The notes beneath the pieces are model-generated. The model worked only from the letters and a program-made list of their open reading frames with translations. It was not told the DNA's origin and made no database searches. Made by a program: the position numbers and the translations under genes. DNA of 59,542 nt. It comes from a virus. The stretch's first letter is position 1; each line of letters opens with the position of its first letter. Shown here one piece after another: positions 16,399 to 25,630 of the stretch. The stretch lies in IMG/VR virus record IMGVR_UViG_3300008120_005569, positions 1 to 59,542 of that record; one strand, 5' to 3'.

Positions 16399-18048
16399 AT
16401 GAGTATACAATCACTTTTAGGCTCTACGACTAATGCTCATAGACGCCTACTTGAAGAAAACAAAGGCATTGTTAAGAAGTGGGAGAAATCTGGCCTTCTT
16501 GACAACATTTCAGCAGAGTATGAAAAGAACGGTATTGCTGTTCTTCTCGAAAATCAGGCAAAACAACTTATCGATGAATCAAATCGTACAGGTACACAAG
16601 GTGGTTCCGAAGAATGGGCTGGCGTAGCTCTTCCTTTGGTTCGCCGTATTTTCTCAGAAATCGCTGCTAAAGATTTCGTTTCCGTGCAACCAATGAGTTT
16701 GCCATCAGGTCTCGTATTCTTCCTCGATTTCAAATATGGAACAGCACAACCTGGATTTGCAACAGGTGCTGGTAAAGATTCACAAGCAGATTCAGTATTT
16801 GGTGTAACAGGTAAAGAAGCTAAAAATGCTGATCCTACAGGTGGTCTTTATGGTGCAGGCAGATTTGGTTATTCAATCAATGAAGCAACAACTTCTCTCC
16901 TCACCGCAACACCATCAACAGTTAATGCTGGTAACTGTGCATATGGTTCAGTATCAACATCAACACCTTCAATCTATCAATTCGATTCAGAATTTGAAGA
17001 TGCTTTTGCAGCTGATTTAGCCGCGGGTGATATTGAAACAGTTACAGTATCCGCTTTGTCAATGGATAACCATGATAAAGAAGCGATTCGTGCTTTCAAA
17101 ATTAGTGGTTCAGGTATTCTCGAATACTATCCACAGTACACAACATCCAATACAGCAGATTCTCAAGTAACATTCGTTGTTCGTAAGACTGGTACAATTG
17201 GTGATGCTATGGTATGGTATGAAAAGCAACCAACTGCAACAAGCCGTGGTGACTTTGAAGAAGGTGCAACACAAACAGGTGCAACACTTGACATTCCTGA
17301 ATTGAACTTAGAACTTCGTTCTGAGCCAATTGTAGCGAAAACACGTAAGTTGAAGGCAGTTTGGACACCTGAATTTGCACAAGACTTGAATGCTTATCAC
17401 TCAATCGATGCTGAAGCAGAATTAACATCAATGTTGTCCGAGTACATTTCTCAAGAAATTGACCTTGAAATTCTCGATATGCTTATCAAGAATGCTCAAA
17501 CAACAGAAAGATGGTCTGCACGTGTTGGTCGTACATACGATGCTGCTACAGGTCTCTTTGCAGATTATTCAGCTGCTCAGGCACAGGCATCTGCTTTCAA
17601 TCAACAAACTTGGTTCCAAACACTTGGCACTAAGATTCAAAAAGTATCTAACATTATTCATCAGAAGACACTTCGTGGTGGTGCAAACTTCTTGGTTTGT
17701 TCCCCTCAAGTTGCTACACTTCTTGAATCAATGCCTGGATATGCAGTTGATGGTGAAGGTATGAAGTTTGCAATGGGTGTACAAAAAGTTGGTCAACTTA
17801 ATGGTAGAATTACTGTTTATAAGAACCCATACATGCTTGAAAATCAAGTATTGGTTGGTTTCCGTGGAACACAATTCCTCGAAACAGGTGCGGTATATGC
17901 TCCATATATCCCACTCGTAATGACACCATTGGTATACGATCCAACAAACTTTACACCACGTAAAGGCGTAATGACACGTTATGCTAAGAAGATTGTTCGT
18001 CCCGAATTCTATGGTTTGATCCAAATCGAATCATTGGGTGACATCTAA
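16399..18048 (+). CDS. 23: Major capsid protein (gp23-like)
   Basis: A 549-residue HK97-fold capsid protein. The N-terminus has the prohead targeting region (LLEENKGIVKKWEKSGLLDN) and a likely gp21 cleavage site after LIDE (Glu60), leaving SNRTGTQGG at the mature N-terminus; the exact site is inferred from the (L/I)xE rule. WAGVALPLVRRIFSEIAAKD and the VQPMSLPSGLVFFLDFKYGT motif are diagnostic of T4-type capsids, and the C-terminal MTRYAKKIVRPEFYGLIQIE agrees. Followed by a very strong terminator, as expected for the most heavily made protein. Confidence 0.95.
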   Translation: MSIQSLLGSTTNAHRRLLEENKGIVKKWEKSGLLDNISAEYEKNGIAVLLENQAKQLIDESNRTGTQGGSEEWAGVALPLVRRIFSEIAAKDFVSVQPMSLPSGLVFFLDFKYGTAQPGFATGAGKDSQADSVFGVTGKEAKNADPTGGLYGAGRFGYSINEATTSLLTATPSTVNAGNCAYGSVSTSTPSIYQFDSEFEDAFAADLAAGDIETVTVSALSMDNHDKEAIRAFKISGSGILEYYPQYTTSNTADSQVTFVVRKTGTIGDAMVWYEKQPTATSRGDFEEGATQTGATLDIPELNLELRSEPIVAKTRKLKAVWTPEFAQDLNAYHSIDAEAELTSMLSEYISQEIDLEILDMLIKNAQTTERWSARVGRTYDAATGLFADYSAAQAQASAFNQQTWFQTLGTKIQKVSNIIHQKTLRGGANFLVCSPQVATLLESMPGYAVDGEGMKFAMGVQKVGQLNGRITVYKNPYMLENQVLVGFRGTQFLETGAVYAPYIPLVMTPLVYDPTNFTPRKGVMTRYAKKIVRPEFYGLIQIESLGDI

Positions 18049-18073
18049 TAGTTTAATTTGTTGGTATAGAATG

Positions 18074-18110
18074 TGGTTGTTCGGTAATCCCGAACAACCA
18101 TTTTTTTTTT
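18074..18110 (+). terminator. Strong rho-independent terminator after gp23
   Basis: TGGTTGTTCGG (18074-18084) pairs perfectly with CCGAACAACCA (18090-18100): 11 bp stem, 5-nt loop, then ten T. Confidence 0.95.
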
Positions 18111-18141
18111 ATGTACACCACGATTTTTTTATTAAAAAAAA

Positions 18142-18149
18142 CTATTTAT
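18142..18149 (+). promoter_or_regulatory. CTATTTAT variant of the late-promoter-like element
   Basis: CTATTTAT follows the gp23 terminator and ends 5 nt before ATG 18155; it differs from the consensus in the first base. If active, transcripts would be leaderless or use the next ATG at 18176. Confidence 0.4.
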
Positions 18150-18154
18150 TACTA

Positions 18155-18754
18155 ATGATAGACAGTATTGATTATATGGACCTTATAAAATTGGGTGTGT
18201 CAAGCTTGGCAACACTCTTTGGTGTATTTTTATCATGGTATCTAAAATATAGATACGGGGAATACAAACAAAAGAAGTTGGACAGAGAAATTTCACATTC
18301 AAAACTAATACAAACTATATTAGATCAATTGTTAGAAGAATATGGTTGTCAACGTGCTTTCATTTTACAAAGGCATAATGGTGGCAAGTATAAGACAGGA
18401 AAATCAATGTCTAAACTATCAACATCATTTGAGTCTCTTGAAGATGGGGTTAGTTCAGAATTTAGAGCTTCACAAAACTTACCAATGACATTATATTCAA
18501 ATTTTGTCGATGATGTTTCAAAGTTGAAAGCAATATACGAATCAGTAGAACATATTGACGATTTAATAACAAAAGCTTTTTTTTCACAACGAGGAACCAA
18601 GTCCGCTGCGGTATATCCAATCAAAAAAGGATCGGAGTTGATAGCGTTAATAGGTTTTGAATGGACACATACTTCGGATGATTTTGCAAATATTCTTGGA
18701 AAAATGCAAGATGATGTAAAAACTATGGGCGAAACCCTTTCTAAATTATTATAG
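18155..18754 (+). CDS. Membrane-anchored GAF-like sensor-type protein
   Basis: A 199-residue protein from ATG 18155 (alternative ATG 18176; neither has a Shine-Dalgarno sequence). Residues 12-31 (KLGVSSLATLFGVFLSWYLK) form one transmembrane helix, with a basic stretch after it that predicts a cytoplasmic C-terminus. Residues 45-195 look like a GAF-type alpha/beta fold: LLEEYGCQRAFILQRHNGGK, SEFRASQNLPMTLY, FFSQRGTKSAAVYPI and ELIALIGFEWTHTSDDF. GAF folds bind small ligands or serve as regulatory platforms. No ligand or output domain can be read. It sits alone behind its own promoter-like site and 8 nt ahead of phoH, so both are probably co-transcribed. Confidence 0.5.
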   Translation: MIDSIDYMDLIKLGVSSLATLFGVFLSWYLKYRYGEYKQKKLDREISHSKLIQTILDQLLEEYGCQRAFILQRHNGGKYKTGKSMSKLSTSFESLEDGVSSEFRASQNLPMTLYSNFVDDVSKLKAIYESVEHIDDLITKAFFSQRGTKSAAVYPIKKGSELIALIGFEWTHTSDDFANILGKMQDDVKTMGETLSKLL

Positions 18755-18762
18755 GAGTAATT

Positions 18763-19512
18763 ATGGATTTTAACCATAACGAAAATGAGGACTCAGGAAT
18801 AATGAGTTCTGGTCATGAAGAAATCGGTGGAATTAATAATACAGGAATAAAAAAAGGAAGAAAAACCATAAAGAATAAAATTCAGTTTCAATTAACATTA
18901 AATGAAGAACAGAAGTTAATAAAATCAAAAGCTTTGTTGGATACAATATCTGTTTTTTTGGGAAAGGCTGGTTCAGGAAAAACATTGTTAGCAACTCAAA
19001 TAGCATTAGAATATCTTTTTTATAGAGAGGTGGATAGAATAATAATAACAAGACCAACGGTATCGAATGAAGATTTAGGATTCTTGCCAGGAAATATAAA
19101 AGAAAAAATGGATCCTTGGTTAGCACCAATTCATGCAAACATGTTTATGTTATCTAATAAAGAAAAAATTGAAAAATTAATTGCTGAAGATAAAATAGAA
19201 ATAGCACCCATTAGTTTCTTACGTGGTCGAACATTCGTAAATGCTTGTGTGATAGTGGATGAATCACAAAACGTGACTAAATCACAAATGGAAATGATAC
19301 TATCTCGTTTGGGAATAAACTCCAAAATGATGTTAACAGGTGATATATCACAAATAGATTTGAAAAATAAAAAGGATTCTGGTCTGCCACATCTTTATGA
19401 TATGCGTGATAAGATAAACGGTTTAGGCATATATGAATTAAAAACAAATCACCGTCATCCAATAGTTGATGATATATTAGAATATTTTGAAGAAAATAGA
19501 ACGGAGAAGTAA
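18763..19512 (+). CDS. phoH: PhoH-like ATPase
   Basis: A 249-residue protein. Walker A GKAGSGKT at 67-74; TRPTVSNEDLGFLPGNIKEK is the PhoH signature; Walker B VIVDESQN at about 163-170; then MMLTGDISQIDL and an arginine-finger-like NHRHP near the C-terminus. PhoH proteins are cytoplasmic P-loop ATPases or putative RNA helicases, very common in marine phages and often linked to phosphate stress, though their role in infection is unsettled. AGGAG precedes ATG 18763. The N-terminal 40 residues are polar and family-variable. Confidence 0.92.
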   Translation: MDFNHNENEDSGIMSSGHEEIGGINNTGIKKGRKTIKNKIQFQLTLNEEQKLIKSKALLDTISVFLGKAGSGKTLLATQIALEYLFYREVDRIIITRPTVSNEDLGFLPGNIKEKMDPWLAPIHANMFMLSNKEKIEKLIAEDKIEIAPISFLRGRTFVNACVIVDESQNVTKSQMEMILSRLGINSKMMLTGDISQIDLKNKKDSGLPHLYDMRDKINGLGIYELKTNHRHPIVDDILEYFEENRTEK

Positions 19513-20640
19513 ATGGTAGATATACCAGTATGGCCAGGAAGTTCATCATTTAGTCCGGGAAGAACACCCTTTGGATTTTTTGATTTAGATCCTCAATTCC
19601 AAATAGATTCTGATAATGTAGCTGATTGGTGTGCTAAACGATTGGGTTATCCTTTGGTTGATATAGAACTACAAGCTGAAAACTTCTATGCTTGTTTTGA
19701 AGAAGCTACAGCTGAGTACTCAAACCAAGTCAATCAGTATAATATCCAACAGAATTTATTGAGCTTGATTGGAACACCAACCTCTAATAATTTAACACAC
19801 AGAGTTGTCTCTCCAACATTACAGCCAATGATTGATATAGCAATGGAATATGGGGTGGATTCATTTGTAAACGCAAATGTACCTTACTACACGGCTTCCA
19901 TTGATATTAGACCGGGACAACAAGTCTACAGCCTAAATAATCTAATCAGAGATGTTTTAGTACCTACGGGTTCAATAGAAATAAAAAGAGTACATCATTA
20001 CTCTCCACCGGCTGCTATGCGATTTTACGATCCATATTTGGGTAATCAAGCTATGTTGGACACATTCGGATTCGGTGCGTATTCCACGGGTGTCTCATTT
20101 ATGCTTATGCCAATGTATGCGGACTTACTAAGAGTACAGGCTATAGAATTTAATGATATGATGCGTAAATCAACTTTTTCATTTGAAATATTTAATAATG
20201 ATTTGCGTATATTCCCAAATCCAACGAGGGAGTTCAAGGTTTGGATTGATTATGTGGTTAAAGAAGAACGTAGTAATCCACTGAAAACACCCGGTACTGG
20301 CTCAGTATCCGATATGTCAAATGCACCATATCAATTAATGCCATATCGTGGCATAAATTCAGTAGGTAAACAATGGATATACAAATATGCACTTGCATTG
20401 GCAAAACAATCATTGGGGTATGTGAGAAATAAATACACAAGTATACCAATACCGAATGGTGAAACAACATTGGGTGATTTATTAGCGGGGGCTGCTGAAG
20501 ATAAAGCAGCACTTTTAGAAGAATTACGTGGTATGTTGGATTCAATGACTCGTACTAAACTTTTGGAAGCAAAAGCTTTGGAGGCGGAAAATTTGGAAAA
20601 AACGTTAAGCACTGTTCCGGCATTTATTTATATTGGATAA
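19513..20640 (+). CDS. 13: Neck protein gp13-like (head completion)
   Basis: A 375-residue protein starting immediately after the phoH stop. The conserved segment IELQAENFYACFEEATAEYS with SNQVNQYNIQQN (residues 55-80) and the later IYKYALALAKQSLGYVRNKY correspond to T4 gp13-type neck proteins, with an extra central domain (about 100-220) making it longer than T4's 309 residues. gp13 joins the portal to the tail after DNA packaging. Followed 13 nt later by gp14. Confidence 0.8.
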   Translation: MVDIPVWPGSSSFSPGRTPFGFFDLDPQFQIDSDNVADWCAKRLGYPLVDIELQAENFYACFEEATAEYSNQVNQYNIQQNLLSLIGTPTSNNLTHRVVSPTLQPMIDIAMEYGVDSFVNANVPYYTASIDIRPGQQVYSLNNLIRDVLVPTGSIEIKRVHHYSPPAAMRFYDPYLGNQAMLDTFGFGAYSTGVSFMLMPMYADLLRVQAIEFNDMMRKSTFSFEIFNNDLRIFPNPTREFKVWIDYVVKEERSNPLKTPGTGSVSDMSNAPYQLMPYRGINSVGKQWIYKYALALAKQSLGYVRNKYTSIPIPNGETTLGDLLAGAAEDKAALLEELRGMLDSMTRTKLLEAKALEAENLEKTLSTVPAFIYIG

Positions 20641-20653
20641 TTGAGGAATACTA

Positions 20654-21178
20654 ATGCCATTATTTCATGGACAAAGAGATGCTAATTTAGTTAATAAATT
20701 AAATTTGGAATTGGTTGTTGATATAATAGATACTGAAGTTGCGTTGTACAAACTTTCTTTGATAGATACAAAGACTAATATGTACAATGAATCGGATAAA
20801 AAGATATACCATAGTCCTATAAAGATAGCAGCTTTAATAGATAGACAAGTACAGACTTATGAAGGTACTGAGTTTGGCCAAGACTACACACAACAATGTA
20901 GTTTTGGATTTGTTCGTGAATATCTTAAAGGGTTTGATGTTTACGTTGAAGTTGGTGATGTAATAGAATTTAATGGTGAATGGTGGGAGATAGATGCGAT
21001 AGAGGAGACTCAATATTTTGGTGGTAAGAATCCAGACTATGCTTTCTCAGGTGATAGATGGGGTTTGAATGTTTCTATAATAGCTAATTCACACTTGACA
21101 AGACGTTCAAGAATTAATATTGAAGAATTCAGACCAGCAATAATAAATGATCACAATGATATACCGAGCAACATATAA
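20654..21178 (+). CDS. 14: Neck protein gp14-like
   Basis: A 174-residue protein. The segments YHSPIKIAALIDRQVQTYEG, GQDYTQQCSFGFVREYLKG and YVEVGDVIEFNGEWWEIDAI match the T4 gp14-type head-to-tail connector pattern; it is shorter than T4's 256 residues. Position directly after gp13 supports the call. ATG 20654 has TTGAGGA upstream. The stop overlaps the next ATG by one base (TAATG), implying translational coupling. Confidence 0.75.
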   Translation: MPLFHGQRDANLVNKLNLELVVDIIDTEVALYKLSLIDTKTNMYNESDKKIYHSPIKIAALIDRQVQTYEGTEFGQDYTQQCSFGFVREYLKGFDVYVEVGDVIEFNGEWWEIDAIEETQYFGGKNPDYAFSGDRWGLNVSIIANSHLTRRSRINIEEFRPAIINDHNDIPSNI

Positions 21179-22113
21179 TGAAAAATTCATCCAAATATAG
21201 ATTACCTCCAATAAAACGTACTCGTGACAGCTTTATAGATGATTTCAATTCACAACAAAATCCAAGAATTGATTTAGGTAAAGCAAGACACACCCAAACA
21301 CGCCGTGATAAAGACAAGGTACGTAGTTTAGGTATAACACTATATGATATTGATTTTGCTGTAAAGTCTTTTGTAGATCAACGCATGCAATTGCGTATAG
21401 AAGATAACGGCGAAATAATATCAGTTCCAATCATATATGCAAATTCCGAAAAATGGGCTTCCATACAAAAAGATGGTTTCCTAAAAGACAAGAAAGGTAA
21501 AACGATAGTGCCATTAATAACATTCAGAAAAGCGAGTGTTGTTATGGTGGATGAGATGCGTAGAAACAAAGTTGCAACGGTTGATCAAATACACTATGTA
21601 ATGAAACAAGCTTATAGTAAAAATTATAAGTATGATAAATTTAGTGTTTTGAATGAACCGAGACAAAAACCATATGAATATTACTTAACACCAGCACCAG
21701 ATTATGTTGATGTTACGTATGAGTTTATTTTATGGTGCGAATACCAAATGCAATTGAACTACATAATAGAACAATTTATCTACTATACAGGACAATCATT
21801 TGGTGATAGGAATTTCTTTAAGTTCCCAACACACTTGGAAAACATATCAGTTGAGGACAGTAACACTTCAGGACAAGACCGTTTAGTTAGGGCTTCATTT
21901 CAAATGAAGGTTCATGGGTATCTATTACCCAAAGATATTGGGGGAATGACAACAACTAAACGAGTTGTTACGCCAAATAAGCTTCAATTTGTTTCCGAAA
22001 CATTCACAGACATCAATACAATACTATTCCGTGAGAATCAAAACGATGGATTTAGGTCTTTAAATACTCCACTGGATAACGATTTAAGAGATTATGAGAC
22101 GAGATTAGACTAA
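21178..22113 (+). CDS. Probable tail completion / sheath terminator protein (gp15-like)
   Basis: A 311-residue protein. A basic, disordered N-terminus is followed by a fold with VPIIYANSEKWASIQKDG, TIVPLITFRKASVVMV and VDVTYEFILWCEYQMQLNYI followed by IEQFIYY. These parallel the VP-x-x-Y-x-x-x-x-K, LP-x-x-x-F-x-I and QIVEQI segments of T4 gp15-type proteins, which cap the tail tube and sheath. The order gp13-gp14-this gene-sheath is the T4 order. Similarity is weak by eye, so the call leans on synteny. Confidence 0.5.
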   Translation: MKNSSKYRLPPIKRTRDSFIDDFNSQQNPRIDLGKARHTQTRRDKDKVRSLGITLYDIDFAVKSFVDQRMQLRIEDNGEIISVPIIYANSEKWASIQKDGFLKDKKGKTIVPLITFRKASVVMVDEMRRNKVATVDQIHYVMKQAYSKNYKYDKFSVLNEPRQKPYEYYLTPAPDYVDVTYEFILWCEYQMQLNYIIEQFIYYTGQSFGDRNFFKFPTHLENISVEDSNTSGQDRLVRASFQMKVHGYLLPKDIGGMTTTKRVVTPNKLQFVSETFTDINTILFRENQNDGFRSLNTPLDNDLRDYETRLD

Positions 22114-22162
22114 TTTTTTTTGAATAAATATTAAAAATATCATATTCTACGAAAAATAGTTT

Positions 22163-22170
22163 ATATTTAT
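22163..22170 (+). promoter_or_regulatory. ATATTTAT late-promoter-like element
   Basis: ATATTTAT followed by ATGTG in a 94-nt gap, 37 nt before ATG 22208. It probably drives the sheath operon. Confidence 0.55.
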
Positions 22171-22207
22171 ATGTGTATTTATTTACTTATATTTAATGAG
22201 GTTTTCT

Positions 22208-22492
22208 ATGGCTGAGAATTTAGAGAAAGAAGTTTCACAAGAAGATATTGATAAAGTGAAACAGTTGCGTTCAAAGTATGCTCAAACAACTGCACAAATT
22301 GGTCAAGTTGAAATAGAGTTACATGTTATGAAGCGTCAAATTGAAGAATTGACACAAATCCGTGAGCAGTTATTTACTAACTACTCCACTTTACAAAATG
22401 AAGAACAAGATTTGGTTAAAAGTCTTAATGAAACATACGGTGACGGTGTATTAGATTTGGAAGCTAATAAATTCGTTGCATCGCAATCTTAA
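22208..22492 (+). CDS. Small coiled-coil protein, unknown
   Basis: A 94-residue protein. ATG 22208 is chosen because GAGGT (22198-22202) is correctly spaced; an upstream ATG at 22196 overlaps that site. The sequence is almost entirely one coiled coil (residues 10-75: QTTAQIGQVEIELHVMKRQI, then EELTQIREQLFTNY), ending in YGDGVLDLEANKFV. It resembles small conserved phage proteins placed before sheath genes; its function is unknown, and a tail assembly factor is possible. Confidence 0.6.
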   Translation: MAENLEKEVSQEDIDKVKQLRSKYAQTTAQIGQVEIELHVMKRQIEELTQIREQLFTNYSTLQNEEQDLVKSLNETYGDGVLDLEANKFVASQS

Positions 22493-22541
22493 TGTGTTGC
22501 TGATAAATCTGACTTAATTACATAATTTTCTGGAGAAAATA

Positions 22542-24998
22542 GTGGCTACTGAAAGAATAGTAAGTCCTGGAGTGTTCACCAATGAACGAGATTTGTCCTT
22601 TTTACCGCAAGGTATTGGGGCTATTGGTGCAGCTCTTGTAGGACCAACTTTGTTGGGACCGGCATTTGTCCCAACATTGGTTAATGGATATGCCGAATTT
22701 GAAAAGATGTTTGGTGGAACATATGAGCAATCATATCTGCCTTACACTGCTAAGAGCTATTTAACAAATGCTGGTTCAGCAACTGTAGTTAGAGTTCTTG
22801 GATCTGGTGGGTATTCTTTGAAACACCCAATTGCTATTGTTGCAAAATATGCAGATCCTGAAACAGAAGCTACAAGTTCACGTTTGGTATCATTCCTTCA
22901 CCCAACATTTGTTGTAACTAGCAATGATGATGTTTCTTTATTTAATAAAACAGTATTGGTTAAAAACACAGACAGTTTTGTTTTAACTCTGTCTGGATCC
23001 TTTACAACAGATACATCTACATTTACAAATGCTCAGAATGAAAACGGTGTAGCTGTAAGTGCTTCTATCGATCCAGATAGCGATTCATTCATAGGTGATA
23101 TTTACGGATATAACCCGTATGGAACACGTGCTGTTTACAACTATGCTTGCTTTACCAATGATTTAAGAGCGTTGATCGATTCATTAGGTTATGTTCCAGA
23201 AATTGAAATACAAAGTGGAACATCAGCATCAGAATGGGATTTCACAAATGATTATTCTGAAGCTTCAACCCCTTGGATAACATCACAAAAATTAGGTGGT
23301 TCAGCAAATGACCTATTCAGATTCCACACATTGTCTCACGGTGTACATAGTAACTATCAAATTAAAGTTGGTATTGCTAATATACGTGCAGCGGGAACAA
23401 TTGCTGGTACAGAATACGGTGAATTCGATGTGATAATACGATATGTTGATCAGTCTAAATTACCACAAACACCGTTTACCTATCAGGATGAAGATATTCG
23501 TCCAAACATAGTAGAACAGTTTAGATGTAATTTGGATCCAAATTCTCCAAGATTCATTTCAAGAGTAATTGGTGACAGATTCGTTACAATCACAGGCGAA
23601 GGTAAAGTTGTTGTAAACGGTGATTATTCAAATAAATCAAGCTATGTTAGAGTTGAAGTAAGTGAAGCTGTTGCTAATGCAGCTGTACCTACATCATATA
23701 TTCCGTTTGGATTCCGTGCATTGATGTCACCGATACCTGAAGGATTTGCTCAACCAGCAGCTTCTACATATGTAACTCAACAAAGAATAAACAACATCTA
23801 TAATAGACGAGTTTATTTTGGATTTGACTATGATTTTGGTGAATCCGATAACTTCAACTATTTGCGTCCTTTGCCAGTTGCATCACGTCAAGTTGTTGCT
23901 AATAATGTAGATTTTTATTTGGGTGATCATAATCAAGATGCTGGTGCTAATTTCCCAACATCTGCAAACCCATATACAGGCAAAATTGATTTAACATCAA
24001 ATACATCACCCGATACACGTAAGTTTATGGTGCCTTTCCAAGGTGGATTCGATGGTCACAAACCGAATTTGCAAAAGAAAGTTGGAACTAATATAACAGC
24101 GGGTAACACACAAGGATTTGATATTTCATCAACAAGTGCTGATGGATATATTTCTTACAAGAAGGCATTGGATACTATTTCAAATGCTGACGAGTTTGAT
24201 ATTAATATGATGGTAACGCCAGGTGTTCTACATTCTTTACATTCTCCAATTACAAACTATGCTAAGGAAATATGCGAAGAACGTGGTGACGCTTTCTATG
24301 TAATGGATTCTGTTGCTATTGATGACAACATCGCTACAGCAGTTTCAGTAGTTGAACCATTAGACACAAATTATGCAGCTACATACTACCCTTGGGTTAA
24401 GATATTAGATGTTGATAGAAATAAACCTGTATGGGTTCCACCTTCAGTGGTTCTCCCTGGTGTTATTGCTTTCAATGATAGAGTTGCAGCTGAATGGTTT
24501 GCTCCTGCTGGTTTAAATAGAGGCGGTTTAACTGAGGTTATCGAAGTTAAATCACGTTTGACACAAGGTGAGCGTGACGTACTATATGAAGGTAGAATTA
24601 ATCCAATCGCAACATTCCCAGCAACGGGTGTTTGTGTTTGGGGACAAAAAACACTTCAAGGTCGTCCTTCTGCTCTTGACCGCATCAATGTTCGTAGACT
24701 CTTGATAGCCGCTAAGAAGTTTATTGCATCTTCTACAAGATACCTTGTATTTGAACAAAATACTTCTCAAACCCGTGCAAGATTCTTGAATATTGTAAAT
24801 CCATATCTCGAATCAATTCAACAACGTCAAGGTTTATTCTCATTCCGTGTTATCATGGATGAAAGTAATAACACACCTGACATAATTGACCGTAACATTC
24901 TTTATGGACAATTGTTCTTACAACCAACACGAACTGCTGAATTCATTATATTGGACTTTAATATTCAATCAACAGGTGCTGCTTTCCCAGGAGCTTAA
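22542..24998 (+). CDS. 18: Contractile tail sheath protein (gp18-like)
   Basis: An 818-residue sheath protein starting with GTG at 22542 (GGAGA at 22532). The N-terminus RIVSPGVFTNERDLSFLPQG followed by GIGAIGAALVGPTLLGP, and the C-terminal QKTLQGRPSALDRINVRRLL then AAKKFIASSTRYLVFEQNT, are diagnostic of phage sheath proteins. An inserted variable domain (about residues 115-450) is expected to project outward. Sheath contraction drives the tube through the envelope. Followed by a strong terminator. Confidence 0.95.
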   Translation: MATERIVSPGVFTNERDLSFLPQGIGAIGAALVGPTLLGPAFVPTLVNGYAEFEKMFGGTYEQSYLPYTAKSYLTNAGSATVVRVLGSGGYSLKHPIAIVAKYADPETEATSSRLVSFLHPTFVVTSNDDVSLFNKTVLVKNTDSFVLTLSGSFTTDTSTFTNAQNENGVAVSASIDPDSDSFIGDIYGYNPYGTRAVYNYACFTNDLRALIDSLGYVPEIEIQSGTSASEWDFTNDYSEASTPWITSQKLGGSANDLFRFHTLSHGVHSNYQIKVGIANIRAAGTIAGTEYGEFDVIIRYVDQSKLPQTPFTYQDEDIRPNIVEQFRCNLDPNSPRFISRVIGDRFVTITGEGKVVVNGDYSNKSSYVRVEVSEAVANAAVPTSYIPFGFRALMSPIPEGFAQPAASTYVTQQRINNIYNRRVYFGFDYDFGESDNFNYLRPLPVASRQVVANNVDFYLGDHNQDAGANFPTSANPYTGKIDLTSNTSPDTRKFMVPFQGGFDGHKPNLQKKVGTNITAGNTQGFDISSTSADGYISYKKALDTISNADEFDINMMVTPGVLHSLHSPITNYAKEICEERGDAFYVMDSVAIDDNIATAVSVVEPLDTNYAATYYPWVKILDVDRNKPVWVPPSVVLPGVIAFNDRVAAEWFAPAGLNRGGLTEVIEVKSRLTQGERDVLYEGRINPIATFPATGVCVWGQKTLQGRPSALDRINVRRLLIAAKKFIASSTRYLVFEQNTSQTRARFLNIVNPYLESIQQRQGLFSFRVIMDESNNTPDIIDRNILYGQLFLQPTRTAEFIILDFNIQSTGAAFPGA

Positions 24999-25008
24999 TA
25001 CAAATAAC

Positions 25009-25040
25009 GGGGTGAGTTAATTCTCACCCCAATATTTTTA
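25009..25040 (+). terminator. Rho-independent terminator after the sheath gene
   Basis: GGGGTGAG (25009-25016) pairs with CTCACCCC (25023-25030), 6-nt loop, followed by AATATTTTTA. Confidence 0.85.
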
Positions 25041-25049
25041 ACATTTACT

Positions 25050-25057
25050 ATATTTAT
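25050..25057 (+). promoter_or_regulatory. ATATTTAT late-promoter-like element for the tube gene
   Basis: ATATTTAT lies 10 nt after the sheath terminator's tail and 31 nt before ATG 25089. The terminator-promoter tandem isolates the tube gene as its own transcript. Confidence 0.6.
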
Positions 25058-25088
25058 GCTAAAGCATATTTTAATTTCGGAGACATAA

Positions 25089-25577
25089 ATGGCTGAATTA
25101 CTTAATTCTAATGAGATATTTTTTACCCCATTTGAGCCAAAACTCCAAAACCGATTTATTATGTACATTGAGGGCGTTCCTTCTTGGTTAGTTAAGGGTG
25201 CGGGAAGACCAAACATTAACTTTAATCCAATCAAGTTAGATCACATCAACGTATATCGTAAAGTTAAAGGTAAAGGGGAATGGCAGGATCTAACCATTAA
25301 ACTATACGATCCTGTAGTGCCTTCGGGTGCTCAAGCGGTAATGGAATGGGTACGTCTTTCACACGAATCTGTGACGGGACGTGATGGTTATTCCGATTTC
25401 TACAAAAAGGATATTACATTCTTTACACTTGGTCCTGTAGGTGATAAAGTTGAAGAATGGACATTGAAGGGTGCATTTATTATTGCAACCACTTTTGGTG
25501 AAATGGATTGGGCAAATGATGCTTTCGTTGAGATTTCTCTCACATTAGCATACGATTATGCGATACTCCAATACTAA
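25089..25577 (+). CDS. 19: Tail tube protein (gp19-like)
   Basis: A 162-residue protein of the usual tube size. PFEPKLQNRFIMYIEGVPSW, the central WQDLTIKLYDPVVPSGAQAV segment and the C-terminal DDAFVEISLTLAYDYAI-type ending (here NDAFVEISLTLAYDYAILQY) match T4-type tube proteins. Hexamers stack inside the sheath to form the DNA channel. GGAGA precedes ATG 25089. It is bracketed by terminators, consistent with high-level independent expression. Confidence 0.95.
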   Translation: MAELLNSNEIFFTPFEPKLQNRFIMYIEGVPSWLVKGAGRPNINFNPIKLDHINVYRKVKGKGEWQDLTIKLYDPVVPSGAQAVMEWVRLSHESVTGRDGYSDFYKKDITFFTLGPVGDKVEEWTLKGAFIIATTFGEMDWANDAFVEISLTLAYDYAILQY

Positions 25578-25630
25578 TTCTACAATTTATTTGTAAATTT
25601 TTATTGAAAAAAACTATTTTCGAGAAATTA

